Source of the DNA: Rhyacophila brunnea
Lineage: Eukaryota > Arthropoda > Insecta > Trichoptera > Rhyacophilidae
Direction: 5' to 3'
DNA: 64,000 nt
Assembly (NCBI GenBank): GCA_022495005.1
Contig: JAGYXB010000559.1
Location: forward strand, 1,736,001-1,800,000
In this document: piece by piece, positions 1-13,607 of the stretch
Numbering within the stretch: the stretch's first letter is position 1
Layout: each line of letters begins with the position of its first letter
Program-made: the position numbers and the translations under genes
The notes under the pieces: generated by a model
The model's input: the letters and a program-made list of their open reading frames with translations, nothing else
What the model was told of the DNA's origin: nothing
The model's database searches: none

Positions 1-450
1 ATTGTTTAAAATAGCCGAAATTCATTATTAGCTCGTATTCTTATTTGTCCGGTGATTGTTTATCCGGTACAAATCTTACAGTAGATTTTTAACTAACTTC
101 CCGACTAGCTAGACATTTCAACTTTTAGAATATATCAGAACACGATGCCAATGCATTCTTTTAATACTTTTAGCCATCTTTAAGCAGAATTGAATTCATT
201 TTCAGTTAATTCTGTTTTGTAAGTAAAGTTATTTTGGAAGAAATCCGTAATCCAATCTACTATTATTGGTTGCTAAGGTGGTGGTCCTAGCAACAAAATT
301 ATTAATATATACGTGCGTTACTATGGAAATCAAAATGACATTTCAGTATTCAGTATTTATATAGGTATTTGTTTGTTTGTTTCTTTTTTATTTACTTCAT
401 ATCAAGTACAAGTTTGAGCATATTGAGCATAATAATTCAACAGAAAATTT
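1..450 (+). repeat. Dispersed repeat family D, copy 1
   Basis: The sequence beginning TTATTAGCTCGTATTC and running through CCCGACTAGCTAGACATT and GTGCGTTACTATGGAAATC recurs at 21915-22890 and 54780-55160. It is noncoding. The element may extend past the left edge of the window. Confidence 0.75.
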
Positions 451-1073
451 AAAAACGTTGTATATAAAAAAATATTTTTATCTTGTTATTATTTTTAATA
501 ATTTTCACTAATATCGCCCGTAAACTCTATCCTACATTATTATTGTGATTATTTCCAATGCATTAATGATGATTAGTGAAAATGAGAACCAGGCTATTCT
601 GAAATGATTGAATAAGAGATGAATTGGTGTCTCAGTGTGGAGTTGAATCGTAATAATTGTTTACGTATTAGACAAGTACATATACCTATTCAACAAAATG
701 TATGCAGATATAGCCCAGATATTTAAATGCACAATCACAAAAGTGTCAGACGCGTATGCCATTCGTACCTATCGAAAAGTCAAAACGAAGACAGCGCTTA
801 TAATAATGCCAATCCTCCAACCTATAAAATATTATTCTTTTCTTGGGATACTTGATGGTATATAGTCGATGGTATATAGTCATAATTTTATAATGTGAGT
901 TTTATAGTCATATTATGTACTTGATAAAGCTCACCAAGTGAACGAAACACGTTTTGTAAAGCAAGTTTTTTTATATGTGGTAAATAAATACCGAGTGATA
1001 AATTCTCATACTGTAAATTACACTATATTTATTTTCCTCTGGCTATAAAATCTACTACTGTAAAAATGTTCTA

Positions 1074-1237
1074 CAGACCTACAAACTGATCTGAAGAATG
1101 GGATGGGGGAGCCACTGTCGAAAACTACCCAATCAAGACCTGTAACTGGACAAAATCTGACATTCGTCGACAAATAGCGGCCTATGGTAGTTCGTAGTTC
1201 CATTTTTGGCCATTCTATAAATAAGCTTGTAGGTCTG
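1074..1237. mobile_element. Mariner-like MITE, family G, copy 1
   Basis: A 164-base element flanked by TA on both sides. Its ends are inverted copies of CAGACCTACAAACT. Two more copies lie at 31339-31510 and 43295-43434. A TA target and short terminal repeats fit a Tc1/mariner MITE. No transposase frame is present. Confidence 0.75.
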
Positions 1238-1251
1238 TACAAATCTTATAT

Positions 1252-1766
1252 CAGTGGCGAAGGCTCCATACTAGGCGATTATTTAAAGCCTACCTTCTAA
1301 GAAAAATATATCTTCAAGTATTTGATTTATATTAAAATAGGTAAATAAAAAATATGTATGCAAAATATAAAACAATTCAGAGTCATCTATCGTCAGAATT
1401 TAGAACACCGTTTAATTTAGTTGAGTTTCGAATAAAAAATAAGTGGCCACAAGCGCCATCTATTTTCTGTAAATTTGAACCGAATCTATAAGCGCTACAG
1501 GATACGCTTACTGTAGGCCCTACACTCTGTAGGAATATGTTTATTGTCGATGTCTGTCGCTTTAAGCAAATAATAAATACATACCTAAAATGATTTAAAA
1601 AAATAATTTCTATTGGATTCAATGAGATATAATTAAAAATTGATTTTAAAAATTTAAAATAATTGTATCTTGTGATGTGTGTCATTGTGTTGTGTATTGT
1701 GACAAGTATATTTTTTTCTCATATCTCCACAGCCTATCTCTTTCCAAAAGTCACCCTTCGCCACTG
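1252..1766. mobile_element. hAT-like MITE with 8-base target duplication
   Basis: The termini are CAGTGGCGAAGG and its inverted form CCTTCGCCACTG type. The direct repeat TCTTATAT flanks both sides (1244-1251 and 1767-1774). An 8-base duplication and CAGTG termini are hAT hallmarks. It is 515 bases and noncoding. A related, interrupted copy lies at about 35365-37600. Confidence 0.8.
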
Positions 1767-1830
1767 TCTTATATATGTTATATTATAATGTTTTAATTTT
1801 ACTTAGCAACATCGTTAATCGTTCGCAGTA

Positions 1831-2125
1831 ACCATGTTTAATGAAATCGCTTCGGATATTGATATATTCCACCTACGTGAGGGTGAATTTAGGTGGACGT
1901 TGTTTTATAAGTTTTAAGATAGGGTCTATCAAAGTTCACTCTGTGTGCTTCCATCTACTTTTATTTTGTTACTTATTTTATTTCTTATTTTATTACTTAT
2001 TCTCTGTATTTTTATTTTTAAATTTATTAACACTTATTTTATGTCATGTCGTGAACGCTTTGAATTTATAATTTGTTATGTTCATTATTTATGTAAAATA
2101 AATAAATTTGATTTGATTTGATTTG
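1831..2125 (+). mobile_element. LINE 3' tail (CR1/Jockey-like), truncated
   Basis: It carries the end of a reverse-transcriptase frame (DIFHLREGEFRWTLF type, with an altered frame) followed by an AT-rich 3' tail ending in repeated TTTGATTTGA units. The same tail occurs in reverse at 2820-3245 and 17340-17870. It is a dead 5'-truncated copy. Confidence 0.6.
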
Positions 2126-2819
2126 TATGAAAATAGAATAACAAAACCATAATATGTTGGATTGATTCGATGTTGTGAAGTTATTAATTTATATACTGTA
2201 TTTCAAAAATTTTCTTTTATATTAGATTTTTATTTAAAGACGAAAGAGATGATTTTTGATTGCATATTATGCACTGATTACAAAGATTGGTTCGGTTATA
2301 AAGTAGTGAGTCTGGGTTTTTTTAAAATGTGTAATCCCCACAACCCAAAGCATGCACCTAGGCCAGCGAGCAAAGTGGCCAACATCAATTACTTAATTAA
2401 AAAATCTGTTCACTCATTGAATACTCTCGTTTCTTTCATACATTAATTACCTATGTGTTAAATGAGTTTATTATTTTTTTAATCATGATAAATAATATTC
2501 TTTTAACCCCACCGACAGGAAAATTTAGCACGCAGCTTCTACGACGCTTGTTCGTAACGTCGCGGTGCTGTTTATTGTAGATTCTCAGTTGCCCCATACC
2601 ACAGTATTGTGAAAACGGTTCGCATATATATTATTGCTGTCCCAGTTCGCTTCCTAGATAGTTCCCTAGATGCAATTTGAAAATGATAAATTGGCATGCA
2701 TGCATACCATTTATGGTAGGTATCCAAAATAACAACATAAGTATGAACATATTTTTTTCACATGGATTTATGGATATCAAAAATATCAACTTTCTGCATT
2801 TTATAGTAACACCAAATCA
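2126..2819. other. No gene or repeat recognised
   Basis: AT-rich sequence. I see no coding frame, RNA gene or clear repeat boundary that I can support. Confidence 0.4.
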
Positions 2820-3245
2820 TTTATTTATTTATTTATTTTACATATAGTGAATATTACAAATTATTAATTAAAACGTTCACAACATGACATTTAAAAACAA
2901 AGAAAGATTATTAAAACAGTATAGGTATATAAAAAAAGAACAGTAGAAAGTGTAAATACAAAAATTATAAATTAGACACAAGGATGGACACCGAATGAGC
3001 TAAGTAGGCTATTTTAAAAATTTATAAAACAATGCCCACCTATACTCATCCTCACGTATGTGGAATATGTCAATATCCGAAGTTATTTAGTTGAACAGAA
3101 TTATTGCCTTCTCAATTGGCATTACCGATGGCAGGTTAGTTCTACACCTTGGAAGAACAAGCAACTGATGCTCCCGATTTGTAAGATAGTTATCATGGAC
3201 ACACAGGTCAATCGACATAATATTATAACAAACGATCTCAGACGA
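2820..3245 (-). mobile_element. LINE 3' tail (CR1/Jockey-like), reverse copy
   Basis: On the minus strand it encodes broken pieces of a LINE reverse-transcriptase C-terminus, including CVHDNYLTNREHQLLVLP. It is closely related to 17340-17870. The left end is a TTTA microsatellite (2821-2840), as expected of a LINE tail. Confidence 0.65.
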
Positions 3246-3656
3246 TAATTAAGTACCTACTCGTCACTCGAACGTATCATTTTATATTATTAGATATAAT
3301 TAGTCGATATCAAACCTTTTAATCAAACAGATCTCTAATAATCTCTCAATAAAATAATCGTTCCTTGCACATGGTGTTAGTCCAAGAATGACATAAAACT
3401 ATTAAATACAAAACAGCGGATGATTTTTCACATTCAAACGTAGGGCTTCGTTATACGCCAGATTAAGACCGGGTGTGGTATGGGGCGATTTGGTTCTGAG
3501 GGGTTTATTAGTGTTATGGGTATTTAATACTAAAAATATTCGGGTATTTTGCCGCCAGGGTGCTGGCGCCCCAACACCCCGCTTGGCGAGGCCTTGTATC
3601 CCGCCACTGGACATGTAGCTCAATATAGTGAAATAAATATCGCACACTATAGGTAC

Positions 3657-4214
3657 CGGTGGCGATGGGTGAAGGTAGGCTGTTAAGATCAGCCATAAAT
3701 AGTGTACAGTAAACTTTGTCAGTCATGCGTATTTGTTTTCATTGAAATAAAATTACAATTTACAGAGGGTGTTAGTTAGTTTTTAAAATTCAATTAAACC
3801 CTGCGAACCAAGTCATAATAAAAAAATACTCGTCTATCTATAAAATAACTAAAATTATGCAATCAAATCATACATATCTTTGGATATTTTATAGATAGAA
3901 TAATATTTGTTATCAATTATAGTTTGGTTTAGGCATGGCTTAATGTGTTTAAAAAATGAACCAGCAATATGTGTAATACGTAAAACCAATAAGTATGAAT
4001 TAAAAAAGTGTGCACAATTTTGTCGTATCGCCCAAAGTATACCAAAACTATTATGGTTTGGTTTAGGCAGTGTTTTATTTATTTTTAAAAATTAACCAAC
4101 ACCGTCTGTAAATTGTAGTCTTAGTTCAATAAAAATAAATACGTATGACTAACAAAGTTCAACATGCACTATTTATGGCGGATCTTAACAGCCTACCTTC
4201 ACACTTCGCTACTG
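3657..4214. mobile_element. hAT-like MITE, family B, copy 1
   Basis: The perfect 8-base duplication ATAGGTAC is at 3649-3656 and 4215-4222. Terminal inverted repeats run for about 50 bases through GGTAGGCTGTTAAGATC and CATAAATAGTG. The inner arms are also inverted (CCAAACCATAAT type). It is 558 bases and has no transposase. Copies lie at about 44110-44735, 46690-47265 and 48955-49490. Confidence 0.85.
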
Positions 4215-4750
4215 ATAGGTACATTGTATACTCATAGATTATATTTAGTTCTGTCTATGCAGCCACACTATAAACTGCATTATAAGCTTTGTATAGTTAA
4301 TTAATACCCATAATTGGATTCCGTAGCCTTTGTGGAGAGCTCTCTATAGAACGCTGCCTGCAGATTGGTGGATAACTAATTCGATTTACTATGAAAATTA
4401 TAAACCGAAACTAAAATTCGACTGAGTATAGCCGCTCATATAATTCGAGGCCATTAAGCGGACGAGAACACAACAGGCGCAAGTACGGTTTTAATAACGT
4501 ACAATACCTATTAGGTAGGTAATCAATTAGAAAATTAAAACCTTTTTTAAATTCTATTTAAAAAAAAAAATACATTCCTAGTAAGATCCAAATTTACATA
4601 TTTTACACTTCAAAAAAGAAATTCCTGGGAACACAAAAATAATGGGAAGTGCGTTACTTTCTGGTTGTGGTTGTACGAAGATACGACTCTGGAATGTGGA
4701 GAAATATGAGATAAATATTTTTAAAATATTTACTTCTATTATCATCATCA

Positions 4751-5040
4751 TCAGCCTGAATCTATCCACTGCTGGATGAAGGCCTCTCCAAGCTGATTCC
4801 ACTACTCTCGGTACTGTGCGTTGCGATGCCACGTAGTTCTGCCTAACATTATCATTTCATCGATCCAGCGGCCTCTAGGTCTACCTTGCGGACGTTTTGT
4901 ACCTCTTGGATACAACTGGATGACTAAATTTGTCCAACGATTGTACTTTATCCAAGCTATGTGTCCAGCCCATTTCCATTTAAGGTTTTTAGCAAACTCT
5001 ATTACATCGCAAACCCTTGTCTGTTGCCTTATTCACTCAT
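4751..5040 (-). pseudogene. RTE-like non-LTR retrotransposon, C-terminal remnant
   Basis: Read on the minus strand it encodes a LINE C-terminal region with KWAGHIA, TKRPQGRPRGRWIDE and WNQLGEAFIQQWIDSG, then a stop and a short ATG/ATC-rich tail. An internal TAG just before WNQLGE shows the copy is dead. It is a 5'-truncated insertion. A 50-base piece of the same 3' end sits at about 49345-49395. Confidence 0.75.
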
Positions 5041-5464
5041 TCTTCATTTTGTCCTTTCGCGTTATGCCTAGTATGCACCTCTATCCTCTCTCTCCACCGT
5101 CTATCATATTATACATTAAATTTTGTCACGTAAACGCATTCAATATTGGTGATATTTTAGGATATTTTGGGGAAACGCAAACATAATGGGAACTGGTTGT
5201 AAGAAGGTATGATTCTCGAATGCGTAGAAATATGGGATAAACTAAAAGACGTGTCAAAGGATAATGTGTAATTTTCAATATTTACGTCGTATCATATTAT
5301 AATGCATTAAATTTTGTCACGTAAACACAACGCTTATCCTGAATTTCAAGATGGTTACGATCCTCAGCCATGAGGAGACGACCAAGAAGAAGAGGGTAAC
5401 TAAATTGTGTATGTAGTAAGTAGGTTTTGGGCTCAACTAGGTAAAAACATATTTTTATGGATTC

Positions 5465-5611
5465 TAATGGATTTAAGTTTTGTATTATTCCATTTGAGTC
5501 GTTTTTTTGTTTCGTCTTTCGGCATCTATCAAGCACTATGTGTGCACCAACAGGTAAACCCGGGTCGCAAAAAATGACTCAAATGGAATAGTACAAAACT
5601 TAAATCCATTA
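5465..5611. repeat. Small foldback repeat
   Basis: The left arm TAATGGATTTAAGTTTTGTA continues to CCATTTGAGTC and pairs with its inverted copy at the right end, giving a stem of about 36 bases around a 75-base loop. A related half-copy begins near 42330. It is probably a MITE. Confidence 0.65.
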
Positions 5612-6440
5612 ATATTCAAATTCAAATTCCATCAAGTACCTAGCTACCTTCGGTCGATAGTATTAATATATTTATATGGATTATATAAATAATGCTAAAA
5701 GTCTATACATACGTTTAAAAACACGTTTTTAAGATAATGTTCGTTCATACAATCATGTTGTGAAACAGTTTTTCGTGCATTATTATGATTTAAAAAAAAA
5801 GGGAATAGAACAATAATATGTTGGCACGTATTATTTGTTTCGAAAGTTCCAATAAACTTTCCCCATTGTATCAGATTTACATAACTTTGTAGAATGTGCT
5901 CATAGTTAGTTCCCCACACTTGTGCCAGTTGGCAGACGATACTTAGCGAGATCGCGTCTCACTCCTTCGATAAATTCATGACGGGATTGTCGCAAAACAA
6001 AACTTTCGGCTGAATAAAACATCAGCGGCGGGAGTTGGATTCCGAATTCAAATCTGCTGACTCAAAAATATGTTCGAAGTGCTGAAAGATCCATATCGGC
6101 TGCAATCAGTAGCGGACCGGAACAATAATAATTCCATAGAAAACATTGAACATTTTATTATTAATATCTTTCATACTAACACTCGCACCGTGACTGTAAA
6201 ACTAAGGCATCTGTAAAATACATATTTTGGATATATTAGGGTTTGAAGTTTTCGTTTTGTTAGGAGAAATAGAGTTTCTAAAAAAAAACATAATACTTGG
6301 TTTATATCTACATATATTGCATGTTCTTTCAGTTACTTCACTTTTAAATTATCAAGTTCACGACTTTTGCAGTTGTTTTGCATTTAATCTCGAAATTGAA
6401 AAATATGCAGTTGCCTTGGTTTTACACTCACGGTGCGACA
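5612..6440. other. No gene recognised
   Basis: I see no supported gene, and only generic AT-rich sequence. Between 6440 and 6540 a GC-rich patch repeats GGAGCGGA/GCTCCGCTCC-like units, with a weak echo at 14780-14870 on the far side of the large palindrome. Confidence 0.4.
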
Positions 6441-6554
6441 TTATACCAGAGCGATGGAGCGGACCCTTTTTTGAGTTGCTCCTCTCCGGGACCTAATACT
6501 TGCTCTGGCTCCGCTCCAGGGTCTGCTTCGCTCCGGGTATAAAGTTTTAATAAG

Positions 6555-6588
<34 letters not shown>
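6555..6588. repeat. AT dinucleotide microsatellite
   Basis: About 15 uninterrupted TA units sit exactly at the left end of the large palindrome. A shorter TATATATATA occurs at its right end. Confidence 0.9.
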
Positions 6589-6589
<1 letters not shown>

Positions 6590-7440
6590 TATGTCTAAGG
6601 GCAGTTAGTGAATCAAACCGTCCACAAATTACCGGAGTTACCTGATCATTTCGACTTATTGGCTCATTTGTCACTTACTTGATCATTGTCAGGTATAGAT
6701 TTATATGCAGTTGTGACCAGCTCGACGAGCTGGTACCGTAGGTACCTATAACTCAATTTGATAAGGTAAGTGATAATTTCGAAGGCAGTAAATAGGCTCC
6801 TATATACTTTTTTATCCCTGAATATAGAACGTGACTTCGTTGATTATTTCCGTTCATTATTAATCGCCTTTAGCTGATCGGAGAGTGCGACGTTGCCACT
6901 GCAAAGAAGAGGTGATAGGAAGGTGAGACGGAACGGGAACGGTGCGTGAAATTTTATAATTTCAATGATATGCGAAAATATCCTTTGCGTAAACTGCATA
7001 AGAAATATTTTTTACTGTATGTACAGGTGCTGGAGACGGGTCTATTGTTTACACCTGAATGAAGTGACACCATTATCAAGACTATTCAGATAGGCCGTTT
7101 GCCTTTGCTTAAATACTATACGTATAGATGAAGACAGAATACATTTTCTTATTCGTTGAAACAATATTATGACTTTGTATACTTATTATTAATTGTAATA
7201 TTATAAATACTTTGAAAACCCTAAGTGGGTTTTTAATGGATATCAAAATACTTTTAGTATTTTGATACGTTTTTGTTTAGTATTTGGACTAGAAGTCATT
7301 TCAAGCAACGTTTCGATTCTGAATTGTTGTCTTTCACGATATTGAGAGTATCCACCGCTCCGGAACTTGCCGCAAGTATACTATACTATATTATTTTATA
7401 GTAATTAAACGTAAAATAACACATATGAATCAAATAATAT

Positions 7441-7520
7441 TGACTTAGCACGCCGCGTTCGAACACGCGATCTCCGGATTCGTAGACGAGAATCTTAACC
7501 GTTCGTCCACGGAGGTCGTC
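7441..7520 (-). other. tRNA-Glu-like sequence in the left arm
   Basis: On the minus strand a TGGACGAACGGTTAAGATTC segment resembles the A-box and D-arm of tRNA-Glu, followed by a GATTC/GAATC stem and a B-box-like GTTCGAACGC. The acceptor stem does not pair, so this is a tRNA-derived repeat and not a working tRNA. Confidence 0.5.
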
Positions 7521-8764
7521 AAATGATTTGAATAGCAAAAAAGTGCGTAATAATTGTATAGACTACATTTTAGTAGATATGTGCTTAACTATAAGCATAC
7601 TATTAAAGTTAAAATAAATGGCACGACCTACCAGATGTTTTATTTTTTGCTTGCTTGTATTGATCCAATATGAATACATAAATACACTCAATAAATAAAC
7701 ATCTTTGAATTAACCATTTCTTTTATTCAATGAATAATTCACAAGATTTTGAGAATGTAACATTCTATATATTGAACATACATAACTTGAAAACACCTCA
7801 GATATATACCCACTAGAAAAAATCATATTTGAAAACAAATACGAAACTCGACGAGATTTGAACCCGTATAACCATTGGTTAATGCATTTAATGCAACTTG
7901 GCGCGACATGGAAATTTCGAAAATTATTTCCGACGAAAATAATTACACATATGTAATCAAAATAATACCAATCACTTTACTTACACACACGCATCACTAA
8001 AAAGGTATTTTGTTTTTCACTTGAAAAAACAAAAATTTTACAGTTCGTGCACTATTGAAAAATGATGTGAAAAATGTTTTGTTTTGGTACCTATAAATTT
8101 GACTGTATTTAGGGTTTTTAAGAAATTTTGGCTCTCATGTTTTTTCAAATATTGCATATTGGTTAAAATAACAAAAATATAACTATTGATAAATAATATT
8201 ATAATCTCTTGTTTTTTTGATTTGGGTTCTGTAGGTAGATACATAAGCTAGATAACATTAAGATCTTCGTTGTTTTTTAGGTTTGCATTTATCAACAAAA
8301 TAATAGTACAAAACAGGCATAATCTTCACTGTCTGGAAAGCCCACGAAAATACTCTTGGTATTCCTCTGGTATGTATTTAGCGTTGTCACTAAATCACGA
8401 TATTTTAATTTAGAAATATGATTTCTTTAGATTCTTAATTATTATAAGTATATCTGAAACAATAACAGGAATTCTTTCTATATTTCGTCGTTAACCAACT
8501 ACCATAAAATCATTTTCTTCAAATGATGTTTATATAAAAAGAGTCTCTCAAAATCATCTCTTCAAACGTGAAACCACGCCATATTGTATATGGGAACTAT
8601 TTTACCACACAATGTCTTTTTGTAATATAAATTAAATGGTGCGTTGGGTTATCATCTTTAGATGCGAATGATTTAAAAACCTGAAACGTCATTGATACAA
8701 TGAATTTCCGCATTCTTTGACAAAATTACACCAGTCATTGAATGTGAAAATTCTCATCGTAGAC

Positions 8765-9015
8765 AGTTTTTTTTTTGCTTTATTATGCTTTGGTCATGGT
8801 CCCCACATCCCGAACCGGGGCCCCATGCCAGGATGTTTGGCGTGCCCCTTTACCTATCACTGAGGTTAAGGGCAGTATGATGTTCTACGGTAGTATTCCC
8901 CATATTATCCCCAAATGATATTCCGTAGAATCCCTGGGTTTGGCGAGGTAAAATGAATGGTATTCTGTGTATTTTTTGTAATTTTCAAATAAATCCACTT
9001 GAATTATTGAGTTGT
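8765..9015 (-). repeat. Dispersed repeat family F in the left arm
   Basis: It shares the GGTCCCCACATCCCGAA and GGATTCTACGG-type sequences with other family F stretches at 20878-21005, 51060-51760 and 61405-61830. The right arm has the inverted copy at about 12110-12360. Confidence 0.65.
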
Positions 9016-12000
9016 TGGCTTATTATGAACCATTGATCGCGACCCCCTTTCATGGTAACATAGTAACATGCGACCCTTCTACATATTGGATAAATAGCCA
9101 TTTATATTAGTCAGGAAACACACTACAGATAATTATAAAATAAAATTCCAAATGTGAATTATCATCAAATTTAGATAATTTATTATATCACATAAAATTG
9201 CATCACATACATACAAATATTATAAAATCTTGGGTCAAGTTGACGCTAAGGTACAGATTTGGATTTCGCGTTAAACACATTTTTATTTATCTAAAAAATC
9301 AAAAAAATGAATTATTCAAAATCATTTGAATTTGCGCTGCACAAGAGAAAAACCAATAATCATAGGGTGAAAAACATAACCATAAAATAAAATTTAATAA
9401 TAAAATGGTATCATTTCACAAATTCAAATTGTATGGTACTTTTATTAATATGTAACTTTTAGGTGGAGAATTTATATTAATGAGTTATAAAATAGTTGGG
9501 GTGCATCGAAAAGATTAACAGTAGGCATAATAACAGAATGATTTAAAAAACGCCAAATATAAAATTTAATACTGTTCTAAAATCTAAAAAGTTTTTATGA
9601 ATAAACACGGCATAAAATGAGAATCTCGTAAAATGAGTAATTTTTCAATTATTAGTAAACAAAAAAAGGTAGCCATTGTTTAGTGGAAAAAAAAATAAGC
9701 CCAAGCAGTACAGTGGTCATAATGCTATGTATTGTTTTTACATGCACTTCACAAGATAATTTTATTCATACAAAATATTATTTGGTAGTATGGGTGCCAC
9801 TGGCACTGGACACATATTTATAATTGCGGAAAAACTAATTAGAATTATTACAGTTCACACCTTCATCTGTCTTCTCCAATAGTATGTACATATCCCTGGT
9901 GTGGACGAATTATTTTTTTGCATGTACCTACTTACCTTAATAATTAAGGTACACCACACCGTACACCACGCATGTAAATCATTCATTTAGGTACAATAGC
10001 TATCGTCTTAATCATTTATAAATACTTTTATTCATGATTTTATCAAGATACCGACTAAAGAGATATTTTTCTTATCGATAGTCAAATTTCATTTTTCAAA
10101 GCAACAAACTCATTCCAAAATAATATATCAACTTGATTTTTTTTGTAATTGTCAAAATACTTATAATGTTAGTACACAAATTTAAATTTTATTTATTTTT
10201 CTAATATTATTATCTTGTAATTTACATTCAAATATAAAATGGTCTTAAAAACTCTCATCATAACAATACAACAGCTGTAAACATTAGTTGAACTAAGCTA
10301 GCTCTCAGTTCTGTGTATTCAGAATTCAAGATACTTCAAGAATTAATCAGTGTACATCAAAATGATCATCGGGAGACATTGTGTCAGATGATATTTTTGG
10401 TATAAACATAATATATAGTTATGATAAGCGACCATGCTTTAACAGAAAGAGAAAAGCTGTTAATTATTCATGTCATTATATACATTATGTAGATGACGAA
10501 GCGTCAAACATGAGTTGCTAAAACGGTCGGACATATATATTTATATCCGACCACATTTAGCGGCTCATGTGTGAATAGACGACCTTCGTCGATCACTATT
10601 TCACATGTCATATATAATGACATGGATGAGGTAGCAACTTGCTGTCTTTTTCGTTATATTTAAAACATGGTCAGCTATCACTTAACTATAAATATTATGT
10701 TTATACCCAAAAAAATATCATCTATTTTTAATGTCTCTACATTGATCATTTTGATCAACACACTTGTTCGTTCATGCAACGTTGCCAAATTATCTTGAAT
10801 TTAGAATACACAGAACTGAGAGCTAGCTTTGTTCAACTAATGTTTACAGCTGTTGTATTGTTATGATGAGAGTTTTTAAGACCATTTTATATTTGAATGT
10901 AAATTACAAGATAATAATATTAGAAAAATAAATAAAATTAAAATTTGTGTACTAACATTATAAGTATTTTGACAATTACAAAAAAAAATCAAGTTGATAT
11001 ATTATTTTGGAATGAGTTTGTTGCTTTGAAAAATGAAATTTGACTATCGATAAGAAAAATATCTCTTTAGTCGGTATCTTGATAAAATCATGAATAAAAG
11101 TATTTAGAAATGATTAAGACGATAGCTATTGTACCTAAATGAATGATTTACATGCGTGGTGTACGGTGTGGTGTACCTTAATTATTAAGGTAAGTAGGTA
11201 CATGCAAAAAAATAATTCGTCCACACCAGGGATATGTACATACTATTGGAGAAGACAGATGAAGGTGTGAACTGTAATAATTCTAATTAGTTTTTCCGCA
11301 ATTATAAATATGTCTCCAGTGCCAGTGGCACCCATACTACCAAATAATATTTTGTATGAATAAAATTATCTTGTGAAGTGCATGTAAAAACAATACATAG
11401 CATTATGACCACTGTACTGCTTGGGCTTATTTTTTTTCCCACTAAACAATGGCTACCTTTTTTTGTTTACTAATAATTGAAAAATTACTCATTTTACGAG
11501 ATTCTCATTTTATGCCGTGTTTATTCATAAAAACTTTTTAGATTTTAGAACAGTATTAAATTTTATATTTGGCGTTTTTTAAATCATTCTGTTATTATGC
11601 TTCTGTTAATCTTTTCGATGCACCCCAACTATTTTATAACTTATTAATATAAATTTTCCACCTAAAAGGTACATATTAATAAAATAACTATACAATTTGA
11701 ATTTGTGAAATGATACCATCTTATTATTAATTTTTATTTTATGGTTATGTTTTTCACCCTATGATTATTGGTTTTTCTCTTGTGCAGCACAAATTCAAAT
11801 GATTTTGAATAATTCATTTTTTTGATTTTTTAGATAAATAAAAATGTGTATAACGCGAAATCCAAATCTGTACCTTAGCGTCAACTTGACCCAAGATTTT
11901 ATAATATTTGTATGTATGTGATGCAATTTTATGTGATATAATAAATTATCTAAATTTGATGATAATTCACATTTGGAATTTTATTTTATAATCATCTGTA

Positions 12001-12109
12001 GTGTGTTTCCTGACTAATATAAATGGCTATTTATCCAATATGTAGAAGGGTCGCATGTTAATATGTTACCATGAAAGGGGGTCGCGATCAATGGTTCATA
12101 ATAAGCCAA

Positions 12110-12360
12110 CAACTCAATAATTCAAGTGGATTTATTTGAAAATTACAAAAAATACACAGAATACCATTCATTTTACCTCGCCAAACCCAGGGATTCTACG
12201 GAATATCATTTGGGGATAATATGGGGAATACTACCGTAGAACATCATACTGCCCTTAACCTCAGTGATAGGTAAAGGGGCACGCCAAACATCCTGGCATG
12301 GGGCCCCGGTTCGGGATGTGGGGACCATGACCAAAGCATAATAAAGCAAAAAAAAAACTG
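12110..12360 (+). repeat. Dispersed repeat family F in the right arm
   Basis: Mirror image of the left-arm copy, running from CAACTCAATAATTCAAGTGG to GATGTGGGGACCATG. Confidence 0.65.
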
Positions 12361-13607
12361 TCTACGATGAGAATTTTCACATTCAATGACTGGTGTAATT
12401 TTGTCAAAGAATGCGGAAATTCATTTTATCAATGACGTTTCAGGTTTTTAAATCATTCGCATCTAAAGATGATAACCCAACGCACCATTTAATTTATATT
12501 ACAAAAAGACATTGTGTGGTAAAATAGTTCCCATATACAATATGGCGTGGTTTCACGTTTGAAGAGATGATTTTGAGAGACTCTTTTTATATAAACATCA
12601 TTTGAAGAAAATGATTTTATGGTAGTTGGTTAACGACGAAATATAGAAAGAATTCCTGTTATTGTTTCAGATATACTTATAATAATTAAGAATCCAAAGA
12701 AATCATATTTCTAAATTAAAATATCGTGATTTAGTGACAACGCTAAATACATACCAGAGGAATACCAAGAGTATTTTCGTGGGCTTTCCAGACAGTGAAG
12801 ATTATGCCTGTTTTGTACTATTATTTTGTTGATAAATGCAAACCTAAAAAACAACGAAGATCTTAATGTTATCTAGCTTATGTATCTACCTACAGAACCC
12901 AAATCATTAAAAAACAAGAGATTATAATATTATTTATCAATAGTTATATTTTTTGTTATTTTAACCAATATGCAATATTTGAAAAAACATGAGAGCCAAA
13001 ATCTCTTAAAAACCCTAAATACAGTCAAATTTACAGGTACCAAAACAAAACATTTTTCACATCATTTTTCAATAGTGCACGAACTGTAAAATTTTTGTTT
13101 TTTCAAGTGAAAAACAAAATACCTTTTTAGTGATGCGTGTGTGTAAGTAAAGTGATTGGTATTATTTTGATTACATATGTGTAATTATTTTCGTCGGAAA
13201 TAATTTTCGAAATTTCCATGTCGCGCCAAGTTGCATTAAATGCATTAACCAATGGTTATACGGGTTCAAATCTCGTCGAGTTTCGTATTTGTTTTCAAAT
13301 ATGATTTTTTCTAGTGGGTATATATCTGAGGTGTTTTCAAGTTATGTATGTTCAATATATGGAATGTTACATTCTCAAAATCTTGTGAATTATTCATTGA
13401 ATAAAAGAAATGGTTAATTCAAAGATGTTTATTTATTGAGTGTATTTATGTATTCATATTGGATCAATACAAGCAAGCAAAAAATAAAACATCTGGTAGG
13501 TCGTGCCATTTATTTCAACTTTAATAGTATGCTTATAGTTAAGCACATATCTACTAAAATGTAGTCTATACAATTATTACGCACTTTTTTTGCTATTCAA
13601 ATCATTT

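Noticed and set aside
1841..2071. A 76-codon frame with a very hydrophobic C-terminal half, looking like a membrane protein
   Set aside because: It is the T-rich 3' tail of a LINE; the same tail gives a similar hydrophobic frame at 17407-17595 on the minus strand.
6441..6674. A frame beginning MTNEPISRNDQVT that also appears at 14454-14711
   Set aside because: The match exists only because the palindrome places the same DNA at both ends; the two frames diverge after the arm ends.
8038..8244. A 68-codon frame on the minus strand within the palindrome
   Set aside because: The mirror copy in the right arm (12880-13090) is broken by a stop, so the frame is not conserved.
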